In this document: in pieces, positions 7,635 to 16,562 of the stretch
Layout: every line of letters begins with the position of its first letter
Numbering within the stretch: position 1 is the stretch's first letter
Assembly: GCA_034428935.1 (NCBI GenBank)
Contig: DAOUHB010000023.1
Location: 1-64,000, forward strand
Length of the DNA: 64,000 bases
Direction of reading: 5' to 3'
Source of the DNA: JAAYZQ01 sp034428935
GTDB taxonomy: Bacteria; Chloroflexota; Anaerolineae; JAAYZQ01
Program-made: the position numbers and the translations under genes
Notes under the pieces: generated by a model
Told to the model about the DNA's origin: nothing
What the model saw: only the letters and a program-made list of their open reading frames with translations
Databases searched by the model: none

Positions 7635-8594
7635 ATGACCAAGTACATCATCAACCGTTTTCTGGTCTCTATACCGGTGCTCCTGGGCATAACCCTGGTT
7701 ACGTTTGCCCTGATTCACCTCGCCCCTGGTGACCCGGTTACGGGCATGATCGATCCCACCCTGGGCGATTTCAGCCCCGAGCTCATCGCCCGCGAGCGGG
7801 CCAAGCTCGGCCTCGACCAGCCCCTGCCGGTGCAGTACGTGCTCTGGCTGGGCCGCATCGTCCGGGGCGACCTGGGATATTCCCTCATCAACCGCCAGCC
7901 CGTCTCCGAGCTCATCGGCCAGCGCATCTGGTCGACGCTGCAGCTCACCATCTCGGCACTGATCGTCGGCGTGATCATCGGCATCGTGATCGGCGTCCTG
8001 TCGGCCGTCAAACAGTACTCGGTCCTCGACTATTTGACCACCCTCTTCTCCTTTGCCGCCGTGAGCATCCCGGGCTTTTTTCTGTCGCTGGGCCTCATCT
8101 ATATCCTGGCCCTGAAGCTCAAGTGGCTGCCCACGTCCGGCATGCGCACCCTGGGCGCGGACAAATCGGTGTGGGACCAGCTCGTACACATGATCATGCC
8201 CGTCACCGTCCTGGCAGTGAGCATCACCGCGCCCATTGCCCGTTACGCCCGCTCGTCCATGCTGGAGGTCCTGGGCCAGCCCTACATCAACACGGCCCGG
8301 GCCAAGGGGTTTCGCGAGTGGGCGGTCATCGCGCGGCACGCCTTCCCCAACGCCCTCATCCCCCTGGTGACCGTCATCGGGCTGCGCCTGCCCAACCTCT
8401 TTGCCGGCTCGGTCATCGTCGAGCAGATCTTTCACTGGCAGGGCATGGGCACCCTCAACATCTCGTCGGTGCTCAACCAGGACTATACTGTGCTCATGGG
8501 CCTCAACATGATCTCGGCCACGCTGGTGCTGATCGCCAACCAACTGGCCGATATCGCCTACGCCATCGTAGACCCGCGGATCAGCTATGATTAG
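7635..8594 (+). CDS. ABC transporter permease, DppB/OppB type
   Basis: Inner-membrane permease of 319 residues. The N-terminus YIINRFLVSIPVLLGITLVT and the LAPGDPVTGM loop are hallmarks of DppB-like subunits. About six membrane segments are visible. The cytoplasmic EAA loop, which docks the ATPase, reads ARAKGFREWAVIARHAFPNA. It forms a heterodimer with the next gene product, which overlaps by eight bases. No ATPase gene (DppD/DppF type) occurs in the window, so the motor must be encoded elsewhere. Confidence 0.93.
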   Translation: MTKYIINRFLVSIPVLLGITLVTFALIHLAPGDPVTGMIDPTLGDFSPELIARERAKLGLDQPLPVQYVLWLGRIVRGDLGYSLINRQPVSELIGQRIWSTLQLTISALIVGVIIGIVIGVLSAVKQYSVLDYLTTLFSFAAVSIPGFFLSLGLIYILALKLKWLPTSGMRTLGADKSVWDQLVHMIMPVTVLAVSITAPIARYARSSMLEVLGQPYINTARAKGFREWAVIARHAFPNALIPLVTVIGLRLPNLFAGSVIVEQIFHWQGMGTLNISSVLNQDYTVLMGLNMISATLVLIANQLADIAYAIVDPRISYD

Positions 8595-9540
8595 CACCCA
8601 GACCGAACACGAAGGATTGATCCCCGGCACGCAGGCGCGTGCCGGGAAACAGGCCGAGATGCCCGCTCCTGCGGCCCGTCCGACCCGGCACCAGAGCATG
8701 TCTCACCGAGCCCTGCGGCGCTTCACGCATCACCGCCTCGCCGTTCTGGGCGCGGCCGTCCTCCTGCTGCTCATCGCCACGGCCGTCATGGCCCCCATCA
8801 TCGGCGGCCAGGACCCCTACTACCAGGACTATTCGGCCATCAAGGCGCCGCCGAGCCGCGGCCACATCCTGGGCACCGATGCCCTGGGTCGGGACGTCTG
8901 GGCGCGGATCGTGTTTGCCACGCGCATCTCGCTCTCGGTCGGCCTCGTCGCCGTGAGCATCTCTACCTTGATCGGCACAATCCTCGGCGCCATCGCCGGC
9001 TTCTATGGCGGCCTCATCGACTCGGTCATCATGCGCATCACCGACGTGGTCATGTCCTTCCCGCTGCTCATCATCATCATTACCGTCGTGGCGCTCATCG
9101 GTCCCAGCCTGTTCAACATCATGACCGTCATCGGCCTCATCGCCTGGCCCAGCATCTGCCGCCTGGTGCGCGGCCAGTTCCTCAGCCTGCGCGAGCAAGA
9201 GTTTGTCACCGCCGCCGAGTGCCTGGGGGTGCCGTCGTGGCGCATCATCTTTAGCCACCTGCTGCCAAATTGCGTCGGTGCCATCACCGTGGCCGCCACC
9301 TTTGGCATGGCCGGCGCCATCCTGACCGAAGCCAGCCTCAGCTTCCTGGGGCTCGGCGTTCCGCCCCCCGAGCCAAGCTGGGGCCAGATGCTCACCGAAG
9401 CCCAAAAACTGTCCATCCTGGCCGACATGCCCTGGCTCTGGATTCCGCCCGGCGTGATGATTGCCCTGACGGTGCTCGCGGTCAATTTCGTCGGCGACGG
9501 GCTGCGCGATGCCCTGGACCCCCAATCGCGCCTGGGATAG
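8587..9540 (+). CDS. ABC transporter permease, DppC/OppC type
   Basis: Second permease subunit, 317 residues, with a longer cytoplasmic N-terminus (about 1-50) before the first membrane helix, as usual for DppC. The HILGTDALGRDVWARIVFAT segment and the EAA loop AECLGVPSWRIIFSHLLPN followed by EASLSFLGLGV are diagnostic. The start overlaps the DppB-like gene by eight bases, indicating coupled translation. The next gene begins four bases after its stop, so transporter and catabolic enzymes appear to share one message. Confidence 0.93.
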   Translation: MISTQTEHEGLIPGTQARAGKQAEMPAPAARPTRHQSMSHRALRRFTHHRLAVLGAAVLLLLIATAVMAPIIGGQDPYYQDYSAIKAPPSRGHILGTDALGRDVWARIVFATRISLSVGLVAVSISTLIGTILGAIAGFYGGLIDSVIMRITDVVMSFPLLIIIITVVALIGPSLFNIMTVIGLIAWPSICRLVRGQFLSLREQEFVTAAECLGVPSWRIIFSHLLPNCVGAITVAATFGMAGAILTEASLSFLGLGVPPPEPSWGQMLTEAQKLSILADMPWLWIPPGVMIALTVLAVNFVGDGLRDALDPQSRLG

Positions 9541-9544
9541 AACC

Positions 9545-10630
9545 ATGAATGACCTGCAACATACCATCGTCTATTATGATCCCCAGGCCTATTCCTGCTT
9601 TCCCGACATCCTGCGCGCCACCGGCGGCAGCCTGTGGGTGACCTTTCGCCGCGCCGGAGGCTTTAGCCTGGAGGCGCTGCGCCGCGGCAAGTACGACCAC
9701 GTGGACAAGGGAGCCCGCATCGGCCTGGCCCGCTCGACCGACGGCGGGCAGACCTGGGCGCTGGACCGCATCTTCCCGCCCTTTGATCCCGAATGCGGCG
9801 AGCAGGACCCTTCCATTGCCGAGGTCGCCCCGGGGACGCTGCTCGTCAACTTTTTCCGGTGGCGGGTCGTACCCGCCGGCCAGGAGGGCCGCCTGGGCTA
9901 TCCCGCCCGCCAGCAGTACGATGGCTCCTGGTCCGACGTGGAGGGCCCGTGGGCGATTCGTTCCTTCGACGGGGGCAGCACCTGGGAGAGCCGGCCCCAC
10001 CTGGTGGACAGCAGTCCGCTGCCCCGCGCCGGCACATCCGACGCGGTGCTGGCTCTGCCGGACGGCACGCTGCTGATGGGCATCTATGGCGCCGATTACG
10101 GTTCCCGCGCGTGCCGCGCCTACACCGTCCGCTCGGAAGACGGCGGCGCGACCTGGGGCCGGCCGGCCCTCATCGCCGCCGACCCTGCCGGCCGCCTCAG
10201 CTTTGAGGAGCCGGCCCTGGCCGCGGCCGGGTCGGGCGAGCTGCTGGCCATGCTCCGCTGCGGCGAGCCGGGCCGCTACGAATATCTGTACCAGGCGCGC
10301 TCTGCCGATGGCGGCCACACCTGGACCGACCTGCGACAGACGCCCTTGTGGGGCCACCCGGCCCACCTCCTGCGCCTGGCCGATGGCCGCCTGCTGTGCA
10401 GCTATGGCTATCGCCGGCCGCCCTACGGCGTGCGCGCCTGCCTCAGCCACGACGGCGGCGCCTCGTGGGACACTGAGCGCGAGTACGTCCTGCGCGACGA
10501 CGGCGCCTCCCGCGACGTCGGATACCCGTCGTCGGCTCAACTTGCCGATGGCAGCCTGGTTACGGTATACTATATCCACGGCGAGGACGGCGTCCGCCAC
10601 ATCGCCGCCACCCACTGGCGGGCGGACTAG
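9545..10630 (+). CDS. Sialidase-like protein with five Asp-box repeats
   Basis: A 361-residue six-bladed-propeller protein of the sialidase/neuraminidase superfamily. Five Asp-boxes (S-x-D-G-G-x-T/S-W) are visible: STDGGQTW, SFDGGSTW, SEDGGATW, SADGGHTW and SHDGGASW. No signal peptide is present, so a true extracellular exo-sialidase is unlikely. The ATG at 9545, four bases after the permease stop, is favoured over an upstream in-frame ATG at 9509 lying inside the permease gene. A lyase-like gene of the N-acetylneuraminate-lyase superfamily occurs downstream, but NanE and NanK are missing, so sialic acid as substrate is only a possibility. Confidence 0.8.
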   Translation: MNDLQHTIVYYDPQAYSCFPDILRATGGSLWVTFRRAGGFSLEALRRGKYDHVDKGARIGLARSTDGGQTWALDRIFPPFDPECGEQDPSIAEVAPGTLLVNFFRWRVVPAGQEGRLGYPARQQYDGSWSDVEGPWAIRSFDGGSTWESRPHLVDSSPLPRAGTSDAVLALPDGTLLMGIYGADYGSRACRAYTVRSEDGGATWGRPALIAADPAGRLSFEEPALAAAGSGELLAMLRCGEPGRYEYLYQARSADGGHTWTDLRQTPLWGHPAHLLRLADGRLLCSYGYRRPPYGVRACLSHDGGASWDTEREYVLRDDGASRDVGYPSSAQLADGSLVTVYYIHGEDGVRHIAATHWRAD

Positions 10631-10651
10631 GCAGCCCGGGGAGCAGATCGC

Positions 10652-12241
10652 GTGGACCTCATCATCGACAGCGCAACCTTGGCGGATGGCAGCGGCGGGC
10701 CCGCGTCCCAGGCCACGGTGGGTATAGTCGCCGGCCGCATCGAGGCCATCGGCGACCTGGACGGGGTGGACGCCGGCCGGCGCATCGACGCCCGTGGCTT
10801 CCTGGTGTGCCCCGGCTTTGTCGACCCCCACAGTCACGCCGAGCTGGCGCTGCTCACCGGCCGCGAGATGCCCGGCCGCCTGGCACAGGGCATCACCACC
10901 GAAGTCGTGGGCCAGGATGGGTTGTCGTTCGCACCCGCGGACCCTACGAACCTCCAGGACTGGCGCCGCTACCTGCGCTGCCTCTACGGCGACGGGCCCG
11001 ACGAGATGTGGAGCTGGCGTTCGGTGGGCGATTTCGTGGCCAGCCTGGACGGGCGGGCAAGCAACGCCGTCTACCTGGTGCCCCACGGCGCGCTGCGCGT
11101 GGAGGTCATGGGCTGGGCACCGCGGCCCGCCACCGGCGACGAGCTGGCGGCCATGGCCGGGCTGCTGCGCCGTGGCCTGGACGAAGGGGCTGCCGGCCTG
11201 TCCACCGGGCTGAACTATGTGCCCTGTTCCCACGCCACAACCGACGAGATGGTGGCCCTGTGCCGGGTCGTCGCCCGGGCGGGCGGTGTCTATGTCACCC
11301 ACCTGCGCTCCTATGGCGCCCAGGTGCTGGCGGCCATCGACGAGGCCATCGACATCGGGCGGCGCAGCGGCGTGGCAGTGCACATCTCGCACCTGCGCGT
11401 GGCCGACCCTTCGAACCACGGCCTGGCGCCGGCCATGCTGGAGCGCATTGACCGCGCCCGGGCCGGCGGCGTGGACGTCACCTTTGACCTCTATCCCTAT
11501 ACCTGGGGCTGCGCCCCTCTGCTGGTGGTGCTACCCCCCTGGGCCCAGGAAGGAGGCCCGGCGCCGATCCTGGAACGGCTGGGGGACCCGGCGACGGTGG
11601 CGCGCATGGACGCCGAAATGTCGGCCGCGGGCATCGATTGGAGCGCCTGCAACGTCTCGAACCTGCCACCACTGCCCTGCGGCGACTGGGATGGCGCCTC
11701 GCTGCCCCAGGTGGCGGCTGCCCTGGGCCTGCCGCCCTCTCGCGCAGTTTTGCGCCTCCTGCTGGAGAGCGAGCTGGATGCCACCTTTGTGGCCGGCGGA
11801 GGCAGCGAGGAGGACAATGCCCTCCTTCTGGCCCATCCCGCCGCCATGATCGGCAGTGATGGAGTGCTGGTAGGCCGCCATCCCCATCCCCGGGGCTATG
11901 GCTGCTTTCCCCGCGTGCTGGCTCGCTGCGTGCGGGAGTCGCGCTTGATGTCGTGGGAGGCCGCCATCGCCAAGATGACCGCCCTTCCCGCGGCCCGCTT
12001 TGGCCTGGAGGACCGTGGCCGGCTTCGTGCCAGCGCCGCAGCCGACCTGGTAGTCCTCTCACCTGAGCGGGTTGCCGACACGGCCACGTTCGAGGAAGGC
12101 CGGCGGCCGCCCGGCGGCATCGAGTGGGTGGTGCTCAACGGCCAGGTCGTGGTACAAAACGGAACCTACACCGGGGGCAACTATGGCCGGGCGCTGCGCC
12201 CCCTACAATCAAACTGGAGGCACGCTGATGCGTCGTCCTGA
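10652..12241 (+). CDS. N-acyl-D-amino-acid deacylase-like amidohydrolase
   Basis: Amidohydrolase-superfamily member of 529 residues, closest in motif layout to D-aminoacylase. Visible marks are the metal site H-x-H (H60, H62 in FVDPHSHAEL), STGLNYVP, the THLRSYG and HISHLR segments, and a C-terminal HPHPRGYG...ADLVVLSPE...VVLNGQVV pattern. In D-aminoacylases the strand after the first His pair carries a conserved zinc-binding Cys (GNCG); here the position is Asp (D89 in VVGQDGLSFAP). A GTG start at 10652 follows GGGGAG. It probably hydrolyses an amide or carbamoyl bond, perhaps on an N-acylated D-compound, but the altered metal site makes the reaction uncertain. Confidence 0.8.
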   Translation: MDLIIDSATLADGSGGPASQATVGIVAGRIEAIGDLDGVDAGRRIDARGFLVCPGFVDPHSHAELALLTGREMPGRLAQGITTEVVGQDGLSFAPADPTNLQDWRRYLRCLYGDGPDEMWSWRSVGDFVASLDGRASNAVYLVPHGALRVEVMGWAPRPATGDELAAMAGLLRRGLDEGAAGLSTGLNYVPCSHATTDEMVALCRVVARAGGVYVTHLRSYGAQVLAAIDEAIDIGRRSGVAVHISHLRVADPSNHGLAPAMLERIDRARAGGVDVTFDLYPYTWGCAPLLVVLPPWAQEGGPAPILERLGDPATVARMDAEMSAAGIDWSACNVSNLPPLPCGDWDGASLPQVAAALGLPPSRAVLRLLLESELDATFVAGGGSEEDNALLLAHPAAMIGSDGVLVGRHPHPRGYGCFPRVLARCVRESRLMSWEAAIAKMTALPAARFGLEDRGRLRASAAADLVVLSPERVADTATFEEGRRPPGGIEWVVLNGQVVVQNGTYTGGNYGRALRPLQSNWRHADASS

Positions 12242-13331
12242 AACCTACGTGGGCCATCCGCTCGAGGAACTTGACACGCCAGCCCTGGTGCTCGACCTGC
12301 CCGCCTTTGAGCGCAACGTGGCCGCCCTGGCCGCCTTTTTCGCCGGGCGACCCGCCGCCCTGCGGCCCCACAGCAAAACCCACAAGTGCCCGCAGATCGC
12401 GCTGCGACAGTTGGCCGCCGGCGCCATCGGCATCACCTGTGCCAAGCTCAGCGAAGCCGAGGTGATGGCCACCGCCGGCGTGGACGATATCTTGGTGGCC
12501 AATCAGGTGACCGGCGCCGTCAAGGTCGAGCGCCTGGCCGAGCTGGCCGGCCGCTGCCACCTGATGGTGGCCGTCGACGACGCCGAAAACGTGGACCACC
12601 TGTCGCGGGCCTGCGCCGCCCGGGGTGTCTCGCTACGGGTTCTGGTGGAGGTTGACGTCGGCATGGGCCGCTGCGGCGTGGCGCCCGGCCGGCCCGCCCT
12701 GGAGCTGGCCCGCCGCGTGGCCGAGGCCCCCGCCCTGAAGCTGGCCGGCCTCATGGGCTACGAGGGCCACCTGGTGACCACCGCCGACCCCCAGGAGCGC
12801 GCCGCCAGCGTGCGGGCCGCCTTTGCCCCCCTGGGCGAAACGGTGGACCTGTTGCAGGCGAACGGGCTCCCGGTGCACATCGTCAGCGGCGGGGGCACCG
12901 GCACCTACGACGTCACCGGCGCCCTGCCCTTTATCACCGAGGTGCAGTGCGGCTCCTACGTGTTCATGGATCTCACCTACGGCCGCGTCCGGCCCGAGTT
13001 CGAGCCCTCGCTGTCTCTGCTGTCCACCGTGGTCAGCCGGCCGGCACCCGGTCGCGTCGTCGTCGACGCCGGCCTGAAGGCCATGAGCAGCGAGTTTGGC
13101 TGGCCGGCGCCCCTGGAGGCCGAGGGGTTGCAGGTCCGCTACCTGTCGGAGGAGCACGGCGTCCTGGACCTGGCCGAAGGTGCCAGCTTCGAGGGACGGC
13201 CCGGTTCGCGGCTCCGCTTCCGGCCCAGCCATTGCTGCACCACCGTCAACCTGCACGATTGGCTGTACGTGGTACGGAACGGCATTGTCGTCGACGCCTG
13301 GCCCATCGCTGCCCGGGGCTGCGCCCAATAA
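12228..13331 (+). CDS. PLP enzyme of the D-threonine aldolase / D-serine dehydratase family
   Basis: Fold-type III PLP protein of 367 residues with an alanine-racemase-like N-terminal TIM barrel. The PLP lysine is in RPHSKTHKCPQIA near residue 45. The C-terminal metal-binding part has the typical PSHCCTTVNLHD segment before the YVVRNG strand. Family enzymes cleave D-3-hydroxyamino acids (D-threonine aldolase) or deaminate D-serine. The ATG at 12228 has GGAGG upstream and overlaps the deacylase gene by 14 bases. Following a D-aminoacylase relative, it could process the freed D-amino acid; this pairing is inferred from position. Confidence 0.85.
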   Translation: MRRPETYVGHPLEELDTPALVLDLPAFERNVAALAAFFAGRPAALRPHSKTHKCPQIALRQLAAGAIGITCAKLSEAEVMATAGVDDILVANQVTGAVKVERLAELAGRCHLMVAVDDAENVDHLSRACAARGVSLRVLVEVDVGMGRCGVAPGRPALELARRVAEAPALKLAGLMGYEGHLVTTADPQERAASVRAAFAPLGETVDLLQANGLPVHIVSGGGTGTYDVTGALPFITEVQCGSYVFMDLTYGRVRPEFEPSLSLLSTVVSRPAPGRVVVDAGLKAMSSEFGWPAPLEAEGLQVRYLSEEHGVLDLAEGASFEGRPGSRLRFRPSHCCTTVNLHDWLYVVRNGIVVDAWPIAARGCAQ

Positions 13332-13357
13332 TCCCAATCTCGTCAGGAGGATCGATC

Positions 13358-14251
13358 TTGTTATCGGGTGTTTTCGCTGCCTTGTTGACCCCACTGTCCG
13401 CGGGACTGACCGTCGATACGCGGGCCCTGTGCGCCCTGGCCGAGTTCCTGCTGGACCACGGCATCAACGGCTTTTACCTGTGCGGCACCACGGGCGAAGG
13501 CCTGCTGCTCGACAAAGGAGAACGACACCTGGTGGTCGAAACCGTCGTCCGCCAGGTTCGCGGGCGCGTGCCCATCGTCGTCCACGTCGGTGCGCTGTCC
13601 ACTGCCGAGTGCACCGGCCTGGCTGCCCATGCCCGCGAGGCCGGCGCCGATGCTGTGGCCGCCATCCCACCGTTTTACTATGCTGTCGGCCGCGAGGGGA
13701 TCCTGGCCCATTACCGGCGCATCTCGGCCGCGTCCGGCCTCCCTGTTTATGTCTATAACATTCCCAGCGCCACCCAGGTTAGCCTCGGCGCGGTCCTGGT
13801 CCGCGAGCTGATGGACGAGGGCGCCGTCCAGGGCGTCAAGTATACGTCCTACGACCAGCTCGGCTTTCGGGAGATCATCGAGAGCTGCGGTCCCCGGCTC
13901 AACGTCATGGCCGGCCCCGACGAGATGCTGCTGCCCTTTTTGATCATGGGGGCCCACGGCGGCATCGGCACCACCTACAACCTGGCACCCGAGCTCTTTG
14001 TGTCGCTGTACGGCGCCTGGAAGGCCGGCGACCTGGCCACGGCACAGGAGCTCCAGTACCAGATCGACCGACTCATCCTGGCCATCCGCGATTTTGGGGT
14101 GGTGCCTGCCATCAAGGCGGCCATGAGCCTGCGGGGCATCGACTGCGGCCAGCCCCGGGCACCCCTGATGCCCCTGGCCGGCCAGGAAAGGGAACGACTG
14201 GCCGAGGCCCTGTCCCGGCTCGGCCTGCCGGGCATCGGAGGGCAGGCATGA
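13358..14251 (+). CDS. DHDPS / N-acetylneuraminate lyase family aldolase
   Basis: Class I aldolase of 297 residues with a (beta/alpha)8 barrel. Conserved features are GTTGEG at 43-48, the tyrosine motif YNIP at 133-136 and the Schiff-base lysine K161 in VKYTSYD. The YNIP and VKYTS forms look more like N-acetylneuraminate lyase than DapA. The family condenses or cleaves pyruvate plus an aldehyde, including sialic acid, 2-keto-3-deoxy sugar acids and 4-hydroxy-2-oxoglutarate. A TTG start at 13358 sits seven bases after AGGAGG, which decides the start. The end overlaps the following UroD-family gene by four bases. Confidence 0.88.
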   Translation: MLSGVFAALLTPLSAGLTVDTRALCALAEFLLDHGINGFYLCGTTGEGLLLDKGERHLVVETVVRQVRGRVPIVVHVGALSTAECTGLAAHAREAGADAVAAIPPFYYAVGREGILAHYRRISAASGLPVYVYNIPSATQVSLGAVLVRELMDEGAVQGVKYTSYDQLGFREIIESCGPRLNVMAGPDEMLLPFLIMGAHGGIGTTYNLAPELFVSLYGAWKAGDLATAQELQYQIDRLILAIRDFGVVPAIKAAMSLRGIDCGQPRAPLMPLAGQERERLAEALSRLGLPGIGGQA

Positions 14252-15384
14252 CCGGCAGGGAGCGCCTGCTGGCGGCGCTGGCGCACCGCCAGCCAGACCG
14301 GCCCCCGCGAGACCTGGGCAGCACGACTGCCACCGGCATTCACCCCGCCGCGTACGGCGCCCTGAAGGCCCACCTGGGCCTGGAGCCCGGCTGGTCCTAC
14401 CTCAGCGCGCGGGCCCAGCTCGCCCGCGTCGAGCCCGCCGTGCTGGACCGATTCGGGGTCGACTGCCTGCCCCTCATCGATCCCGCCGCCGCCGAGCCGC
14501 CGGTCCTGGACGAGGAGCGCTGTTACGTCGACCGTTGGGGCGTCGAGCGCCGCCTGCCCCGCGATGGCGGCCACTACTATGTCAGCCGCCCACCCCTGGC
14601 CCGGGCCACCGGCTCCGCCGACCTGCGAGCGTTTCCCTGGCCGGAGCCCCGGACCGACTGGGCCGGGCTGGTGGGGGAGGCGGCCCGGCTGCGAGCCACC
14701 AGTGACCGGGCGCTCGTCCTGAACCTGGAGGTCGGCTTTCTGCACCAGGCCCAGTTCATGCGCGGCTTTGACCTGTGGCTCATGGACCTGGCTTCCGATC
14801 CCGGCCTGGCGGCCGGTCTCATGGACGCCATCCTGGACGTGTGGCTGGCCGAAACGCAGATCGTCCTGGACGCTGTCGGTCCCTTTGCCGACGTGGTGGT
14901 CTATGCCGACGATGTGGCCTTCCAGGACCGGCCGATGTTTTCGCCGCGCATGTACGGCGCCCTCATCAAGCCCCGCCAACGGCGCGTGTTCGACCTGCTG
15001 CGAGCGTCAGGGATCAAGATCTTTTACCATAGCTGCGGCAACGTCTGGCCCCTCATCCCCGACCTGGTCGACATGGGCGTCGACGCCCTGAACCCGGTGC
15101 AGGTGTCGGCCGGCCTCATGGCCGACACGGCCTCCCTCAAGGCCGAGTGGGGCCGCGAGATCACCTTCTGGGGCGGCATCGACACCCAGGCGGTACTGCC
15201 CCGCGGCAGCGCCGGCGACGTGCGCCGCGAGGTGTGGCGGCGGCTGGACGACCTGGCCGCCGGGGGCGGCTACGTCCTGGCCGCTGTCCACGACGTCCAA
15301 CCCGAGGTGCCCGCCGCCAACCTGTGCGCCCTGTTCGACGCCGCCGGCGAATGGCCCGGCCCGGGGGCCGGAAGGGAGGAGTGA
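14248..15384 (+). CDS. Uroporphyrinogen decarboxylase (URO-D) family protein, copy 1
   Basis: A 378-residue member of the UroD/MtaA/CmuA superfamily, which includes haem-pathway decarboxylases and cobalamin- or thiol-dependent methyltransferases. It carries HSCGN (H261, C263), which matches the His-x-Cys zinc site of MtaA/CmuA-type methyltransferases, and a VVVYADDVAFQ strand earlier. Haem-type UroD N-terminal signatures are absent, so haem synthesis is unlikely. The start overlaps the aldolase stop by four bases. No corrinoid protein is encoded nearby. A methyl-transfer or decarboxylation step on the island's substrate is possible but not proven. Confidence 0.82.
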   Translation: MTGRERLLAALAHRQPDRPPRDLGSTTATGIHPAAYGALKAHLGLEPGWSYLSARAQLARVEPAVLDRFGVDCLPLIDPAAAEPPVLDEERCYVDRWGVERRLPRDGGHYYVSRPPLARATGSADLRAFPWPEPRTDWAGLVGEAARLRATSDRALVLNLEVGFLHQAQFMRGFDLWLMDLASDPGLAAGLMDAILDVWLAETQIVLDAVGPFADVVVYADDVAFQDRPMFSPRMYGALIKPRQRRVFDLLRASGIKIFYHSCGNVWPLIPDLVDMGVDALNPVQVSAGLMADTASLKAEWGREITFWGGIDTQAVLPRGSAGDVRREVWRRLDDLAAGGGYVLAAVHDVQPEVPAANLCALFDAAGEWPGPGAGREE

Positions 15385-15386
15385 CC

Positions 15387-16562
15387 GTGGAAGACGCACT
15401 GGCACGCAAGGCCAGGGCCTGGGCCGCCATCGACGCCCTGCGCGACCGCCTGGAAGCCCTTGCCCTGCGCATCCTGGCCCATCCCGAGCTGGGCTACGAG
15501 GAGGTGCAGGCCAGCGCCTGGCTGTGCGAGCTCCTGGCCGGGGAGGGCATGGCGGTCACCGCTCCCCTGGGCAGCCTGCCCACCGCCTTTCAGGCGCGCC
15601 GCGATGGCGCGGGACCGGGCCCCCATGTCGCTTTCCTGGCCGAGTACGACGCCCTGCCCGAGGTCGGCCACGGCTGCGGACACAACCTCATCGCCGCGGC
15701 GGCGGCCGGGGCGGCCCTGGGCGTGGCTGCGGCCCTGGACGGCCTGCCCGGCGCCGTGTCCGTCATCGGCACGCCCGCCGAAGAGTTCCTGGGCCAGGTG
15801 GAGGGCAAGGTGCGGCTCCTGGAGGCCGGCGCCTTTGACGGCGTGGACGTGGCCCTCATGGTCCATCCCCAATACGCCAACCGGGTGCTGGGCAGCGATC
15901 TCGGATTCATCGCCTGCGAGCTGTCCTTCGCCGGGCGCCCGGCCCACGCGGCAGCCGATCCCTGGAATGGGGCCAACGCCCTGGACGGCCTGATCCTGAC
16001 CTTTAACAACATCAATGCCCTGCGCCAGCAGCTCCAGCCCGAAATCCGCGTCCACGGCATCATCACCGACGGCGGCCAGGCGCCAAACTGCATCCCCGAG
16101 CGGGCCGCGGCGCGGCTCATGGTGCGCGCCGATACCCCCGCCAGGCTGGACGCCGCCTTTGCCCGCGTCGAGGACTGTGCCCGGGCCGGGGCACTGGCCT
16201 CGGCCACCGAGGTGACCATCAGCCGCACCACCACGGTCTATAACAGCCGCATCAACGCCAGCCTCAACCGCCTGGCCTTGTACAACTGGGCCCTGCTCGG
16301 CGAGCCGGCCGACCCGGAGCCCTTCCATATGGCCGGCTCGTCCGATTTCGGAAACGTAAGCCAGGTGCTGCCGGCGGCCATGTTCCTGGTGCGAACCCAT
16401 CCCGAGGGCATCCCGTGGCACTCGGCCGAAGTGGCCCGGCTCTCGGGCGAGCCGCTGGCCCTGGCGGGCATGATGGCCGGTGCCAGGCTGCTTGCCGGGG
16501 TCGCCCTGGACCTCCTCGCCGGCGATGGTGCCCTGGCCGCCGTCCGGGAGGACTTTCGATGA
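15387..16562 (+). CDS. M20-family amidohydrolase (M20D, AbgB-like)
   Basis: Di-metal amidohydrolase of 391 residues. Metal and catalytic marks are AEYDALPEVGHGCGHN (first Asp and His pair), GTPAEEF (general-base glutamate) and MVHPQ. A dimerisation-domain signature AGRPAHAAADPW follows near 190. M20D enzymes hydrolyse p-aminobenzoyl-glutamate, indole-acetyl amino acids, N-acyl amino acids or cysteine conjugates. No signal peptide is seen, so it is cytoplasmic. GTG at 15387 follows GGGAGGA by six bases; another GTG at 15381 overlaps the previous stop. With the D-aminoacylase relative it gives the island two amide-cleaving enzymes. Confidence 0.88.
   Translation: MEDALARKARAWAAIDALRDRLEALALRILAHPELGYEEVQASAWLCELLAGEGMAVTAPLGSLPTAFQARRDGAGPGPHVAFLAEYDALPEVGHGCGHNLIAAAAAGAALGVAAALDGLPGAVSVIGTPAEEFLGQVEGKVRLLEAGAFDGVDVALMVHPQYANRVLGSDLGFIACELSFAGRPAHAAADPWNGANALDGLILTFNNINALRQQLQPEIRVHGIITDGGQAPNCIPERAAARLMVRADTPARLDAAFARVEDCARAGALASATEVTISRTTTVYNSRINASLNRLALYNWALLGEPADPEPFHMAGSSDFGNVSQVLPAAMFLVRTHPEGIPWHSAEVARLSGEPLALAGMMAGARLLAGVALDLLAGDGALAAVREDFR

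Noticed and set aside
5709..8699. A 996-codon open frame on the minus strand
   Set aside because: It lies exactly opposite the binding-protein and permease genes, which have clear family motifs. Its composition (Asp/Gly/His/Val-rich, no domains) is typical of the antisense of GC-rich genes.
9545..14251. A complete sialic acid utilisation (nan) pathway
   Set aside because: A sialidase-like protein and an N-acetylneuraminate-lyase-like aldolase are present, but NanE, NanK and NagA/NagB are missing and the sialidase-like protein has no signal peptide. Left as one possible substrate only.
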